Shown: positions 17,923 through 19,916 of the stretch, piece by piece
Layout of the letters: each line of letters starts with the position of its first letter
How positions within the stretch are numbered: position 1 is the stretch's first letter
Assembly: GCA_034440555.1 (NCBI GenBank)
Contig: JAWXCG010000029.1
Coordinates: 1 to 19,916, forward strand
DNA: 19,916 bases
Source of the DNA: 0-14-3-00-62-12 sp034440555
Lineage (GTDB): Bacteria > Pseudomonadota > Gammaproteobacteria > Xanthomonadales > Ahniellaceae
Reading direction: 5' to 3'
Position numbers and translations under genes: made by a program
Notes under the pieces: model-generated
The model's database searches: none
Told to the model about the DNA's origin: nothing
Seen by the model: the letters and a program-made list of their open reading frames with translations, nothing else

Positions 17923-18421
17923 AGCGTTGCGGCAGTTGTACGCCAACCGACTTGAGCGCTATTCCGCTCAGCGGGCTGCGTGCCGTGTGGACGGTGGATG
18001 CGCCATTCAACCACTTGCCCTGTAACACGAGTCCCGGGCCGTTGAATTGAACGCCATTGACCGCGTAGCTGTTCAAGCTGCGCCCATTCAGTGACCAACC
18101 GTTCAAGGTGAGGCCGTTGAAATTCTTGCTTTGAAACACCAGGCCGGGGCCGTTGAGCTTGGTACCGTTGAAGGTGATTCCCTGCAACGTGACGCCATTA
18201 AATCTGCAGCCGTTCCAGGTCAGGCCGTTCCACTTCAGGCCGTTCCACTTCAGGCCGTTCAACCTCAGGCCGTTCCACTTCAGGCCGTTCAACGCCACGC
18301 CGTTGAGGAAGCGCCCGTTAAGCTGCGGCGCGGCTGAAATGTCTTGGTCCTGCGCCGTTGCGATCGGCGTGTGCAGCACAGCGGCCAACACCAGCGCGGC
18401 CAAGGAACTCATCACTTTCAT
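17921..18421 (-). CDS. Secreted Asn-Gly pentapeptide-repeat protein
   Basis: A 166-residue exported protein. The signal peptide is MKVMSSLAALVLAAV...TPIATA before QDQD. From about residue 34 the chain is a five-residue repeat of form x-x-(L/W/F)-N-G: about 12 consecutive units, then further units broken by two 12-residue segments, PGLVFQSKNFNG and PGLVLQGKWLNG, which begin 37 residues apart. Such repeats are expected to form a right-handed quadrilateral beta-helix, as in pentapeptide-repeat proteins, with Asn-Gly at turns; the classic A(D/N)LxX form is not followed. The C-terminal ~27 residues lack repeats. Start 18421 is preferred because GGAG is 8 nt upstream; ATG 18427 has only a 2-nt spacer. 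It is the first gene of an operon with the ADYC gene. A molecular role is not known. Confidence 0.82.
   Translation of the reverse strand: MKVMSSLAALVLAAVLHTPIATAQDQDISAAPQLNGRFLNGVALNGLKWNGLRLNGLKWNGLKWNGLTWNGCRFNGVTLQGITFNGTKLNGPGLVFQSKNFNGLTLNGWSLNGRSLNSYAVNGVQFNGPGLVLQGKWLNGASTVHTARSPLSGIALKSVGVQLPQR
18221..18295. repeat. Five 15-bp tandem DNA repeats inside the pentapeptide gene
   Basis: Units start at 18221, 18236, 18251, 18266 and 18281. Units 1, 2 and 4 are identical (CAGGCCGTTCCACTT, plus strand). Units 3 and 5 share the first ten bases and differ at the end. On the coding strand they encode Lys-Trp-Asn-Gly-Leu-type blocks. Each unit is 15 nt, so gain or loss keeps the frame. Confidence 0.9.
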
Positions 18422-18427
18422 GTTCAT

Positions 18428-18775
18428 GTCTCCGAAGTCAGTAGGACGGAGGGCGGTCTTGCTGCCCTCACCACCACATACGCAACGACCCGTGTCGGGA
18501 GATCATCGGTTTTCGGGTTTTCGACGGCGACCGCGCGATCCACCACGTGATTGGCGACCGCCCGTGCCTCGGCGTTGCTTACCGGCTATCGCTCCAGGCC
18601 AAGCACAAAGGGCGCGACGTCCTCTAAGGCAAACGGTAGTTGTCGTCGCGAGTGCCCAGCTATTGGCTCACAAGGCCCGCGGATTTTTTAGTCCCGAAGT
18701 GCAGTGTTTCAATCGAATCCGCGCCAGGTCATGGAGCGAACGAATTGAAATTCACGCGCCGCATTGGGCGCCCGC
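18428..18775. other. Intergenic region upstream of the pentapeptide/ADYC operon
   Basis: This 348-bp gap follows the TPR gene and precedes the pentapeptide gene, all on the minus strand. It should hold the operon promoter, but no convincing -35/-10 pair was found. An 8-bp inverted repeat, CGCGGATT (18678-18685) with AATCCGCG (18716-18723), lies 53-98 nt after the TPR stop. It could form a 3' stem, but no T-tract follows it on the minus strand. A short open frame (18424-18546) ends on the pentapeptide ATG but lacks a ribosome site. Confidence 0.4.
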
Positions 18776-19916
18776 CTACTTCGGTAGTGCTCGTTTCTCT
18801 GCTTCCGCCAACAATTTAGTGACGATCAGGCTGCGCCGATCCTGCGCACCCAACTCCGCATTCATGCGCGCCAGGGCTGCACGCACCACTTCGATGCCAT
18901 GCGCATCACCAACCGCTGCCTGACACGCGCCCAACAACGCAAACTGATACTGCGCCTCTGGAACTTCGAATTCGATTGCTGCACCCGAAATATCGAATGC
19001 GCGCTGGGCAGCGGCGCAATCGGGTTCCGGGGTGCCGCGAGCCATCCGCACTCGCGCGAGTTCGTTGAGCGGACCGACCAAGGTGCTGCTGGTCGGACTG
19101 AGGGCGGCTTCCATGCTGGCGATGGCGCGCACGAACAATGGCTCGGCTTCGGCCAGGTGTCCGGATTCGAATTCAACATTGGCCAGGGTGCGCAGTGACA
19201 TGGCGGTGTCGCGGTGCTTTTCGCCAAATACCGCCATGCGTATATGTAACGCTTCGTCCGCGTAAGGACGCGCTTCCTCGGCGCGTCCAAGTGCAACCAA
19301 TGAGTTGGCGACATGATTGGCGACCAGGGCCAGCAGCGGGTGGTCCGGACTGAGCTGCTGGCGTCGGCCGCGCAACACACCCTCGAACAGGGACAGCGCC
19401 TCTTCAAAACGCTGCTCGGAGAAAAGAACGGTGGCAAGGTTGCTGCGGCTGGACAAGGTGTAGGGATGCTCATCGCCAAAGATGTCCAGCGTCAGTGCAT
19501 ATTCCTCACGGCGCAGCGCCTCAGCCTCGCTGTAGGGCCCGGTGTTGGACACCACCATGGCATGCGCGCCCAAAGCGCGCGCAAAGAACTCGTTGTCGCG
19601 CGGTTGCTGGGCGCGCACACTGGCGACAACGGCGCCAGTCAGCGGATGGGCATCACGCGAGCGTCCGCGCAGTACCAGCCATGAGGCATAGCGCAGCATG
19701 ATCTCCTGCGTGTTGCGGTGGTCCTCGCCGTGACGCTCGCGCTGCACCTTCAACACGCGCGCATACAGGTCACCGGCTTCGTCCAGCTTGTTCATCGACA
19801 GATAGGTCACGGCGATACGCAGATCGATCTGCGATACGAAGTCGATGTCAGTCGGACGTCGCAATATCTGGTTTTCACGCAGTGCCAGTAGCTCCTTGAG
19901 CGCTTCGTCATAGCGA
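18776..19916 (-). CDS. TPR-repeat protein, C-terminal part (5' end outside window)
   Basis: An open frame of 379 complete codons plus a stop enters from the right edge; the first visible residues are RYDEALKELLALREN. Repeating ~42-residue TPR units of TPR_10/12 type are evident (LDEAGDLYARVLKVQRERHGEDHRNTQ; YSEAEALRREEYALTLDIFGDEHPYTLSS; FEEALSLFEGVLRGRRQQLSPDHPLL; AEEARPYADEALHIRMAVFGEKHRDT; LAEAEPLFVRAIASMEAAL). A non-TPR helical tail ends in AEKRALPK. The style is the same as the C-terminus of the kinase at the left edge, so this may also be a Ser/Thr kinase-TPR protein. That cannot be seen because the N-terminus is missing. It is transcribed toward the pentapeptide operon, 348 bp upstream of it. 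Confidence 0.85.
   Translation of the reverse strand, partial: RYDEALKELLALRENQILRRPTDIDFVSQIDLRIAVTYLSMNKLDEAGDLYARVLKVQRERHGEDHRNTQEIMLRYASWLVLRGRSRDAHPLTGAVVASVRAQQPRDNEFFARALGAHAMVVSNTGPYSEAEALRREEYALTLDIFGDEHPYTLSSRSNLATVLFSEQRFEEALSLFEGVLRGRRQQLSPDHPLLALVANHVANSLVALGRAEEARPYADEALHIRMAVFGEKHRDTAMSLRTLANVEFESGHLAEAEPLFVRAIASMEAALSPTSSTLVGPLNELARVRMARGTPEPDCAAAQRAFDISGAAIEFEVPEAQYQFALLGACQAAVGDAHGIEVVRAALARMNAELGAQDRRSLIVTKLLAEAEKRALPK

Noticed and set aside
18221..18295. CRISPR-like array
   Set aside because: The 15-bp units are directly adjacent with no spacers and lie in a coding frame.
18424..18546. Short minus-strand frame (about 40 codons from GTG) whose TGA overlaps the first ATG of the pentapeptide gene
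   Set aside because: It has no Shine-Dalgarno, no ATG and no recognisable pattern; the overlap alone is too weak to call a leader peptide.
18153..18923. 256-codon plus-strand frame with an RPF-HF pentad repeat
   Set aside because: The repeat is the complement of the 15-bp repeats of the pentapeptide gene. The frame then crosses unrelated intergenic DNA and the TPR gene end, and it has no signal peptide.

Overview
The window looks like chromosomal DNA of a GC-rich, environmental gammaproteobacterium. The closest fit is the Xanthomonadales (Lysobacterales). This rests on a Ser/Thr kinase fused to TPR repeats, secreted 'choice-of-anchor Q' beta-helix proteins, secreted proteins ending in F-x-N-G-F-E, and an E. 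coli-type NADP isocitrate dehydrogenase. No rRNA or tRNA gene, integrase, complete insertion sequence or CRISPR array was seen. The assignment is inferred from gene content, not from a marker search.

Layout. (1) 1-2390, minus: a Ser/Thr kinase with a membrane segment and TPRs, cut by the left edge. (2) 2811-5672, plus: a 953-aa secreted protein with Asp-box propeller repeats, a fibronectin-III-like domain and a P-domain, closed by a strong intrinsic terminator. (3) 5888-6466, minus: a small secreted protein with an FDFWIGDW motif (DUF1579-like). (4) 11179-6752, minus: two tandem paralogous secreted beta-helix/choice-of-anchor Q proteins. (5) 11471-16928, plus: icd followed after 58 nt by a 1366-aa SNF2-family ATPase. 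(6) 16925-17062: a MITE/REP-like element with imperfect inverted ends, whose left end overlaps the SNF2 stop codon. (7) 18421-17107, minus: a tightly coupled pair made of a secreted Asn-Gly pentapeptide-repeat protein and a secreted ADYC-domain protein. (8) 18776-19916, minus: the C-terminal part of another TPR protein, cut by the right edge.

Most of the window encodes exported surface or secreted proteins built from repeats (propeller, beta-helix, pentapeptide). They are flanked by TPR proteins, at least one of which is a membrane kinase, and are interrupted by a housekeeping block (icd plus SNF2). The most system-like unit is the pentapeptide/ADYC pair. It appears to be a two-gene version of an architecture I recall as a single polypeptide in other bacteria. 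Its repeat gene carries near-identical 15-bp DNA repeats that could change length in frame. The recurring C-terminal GFE tail on two otherwise unrelated secreted proteins is the second most interesting signal.
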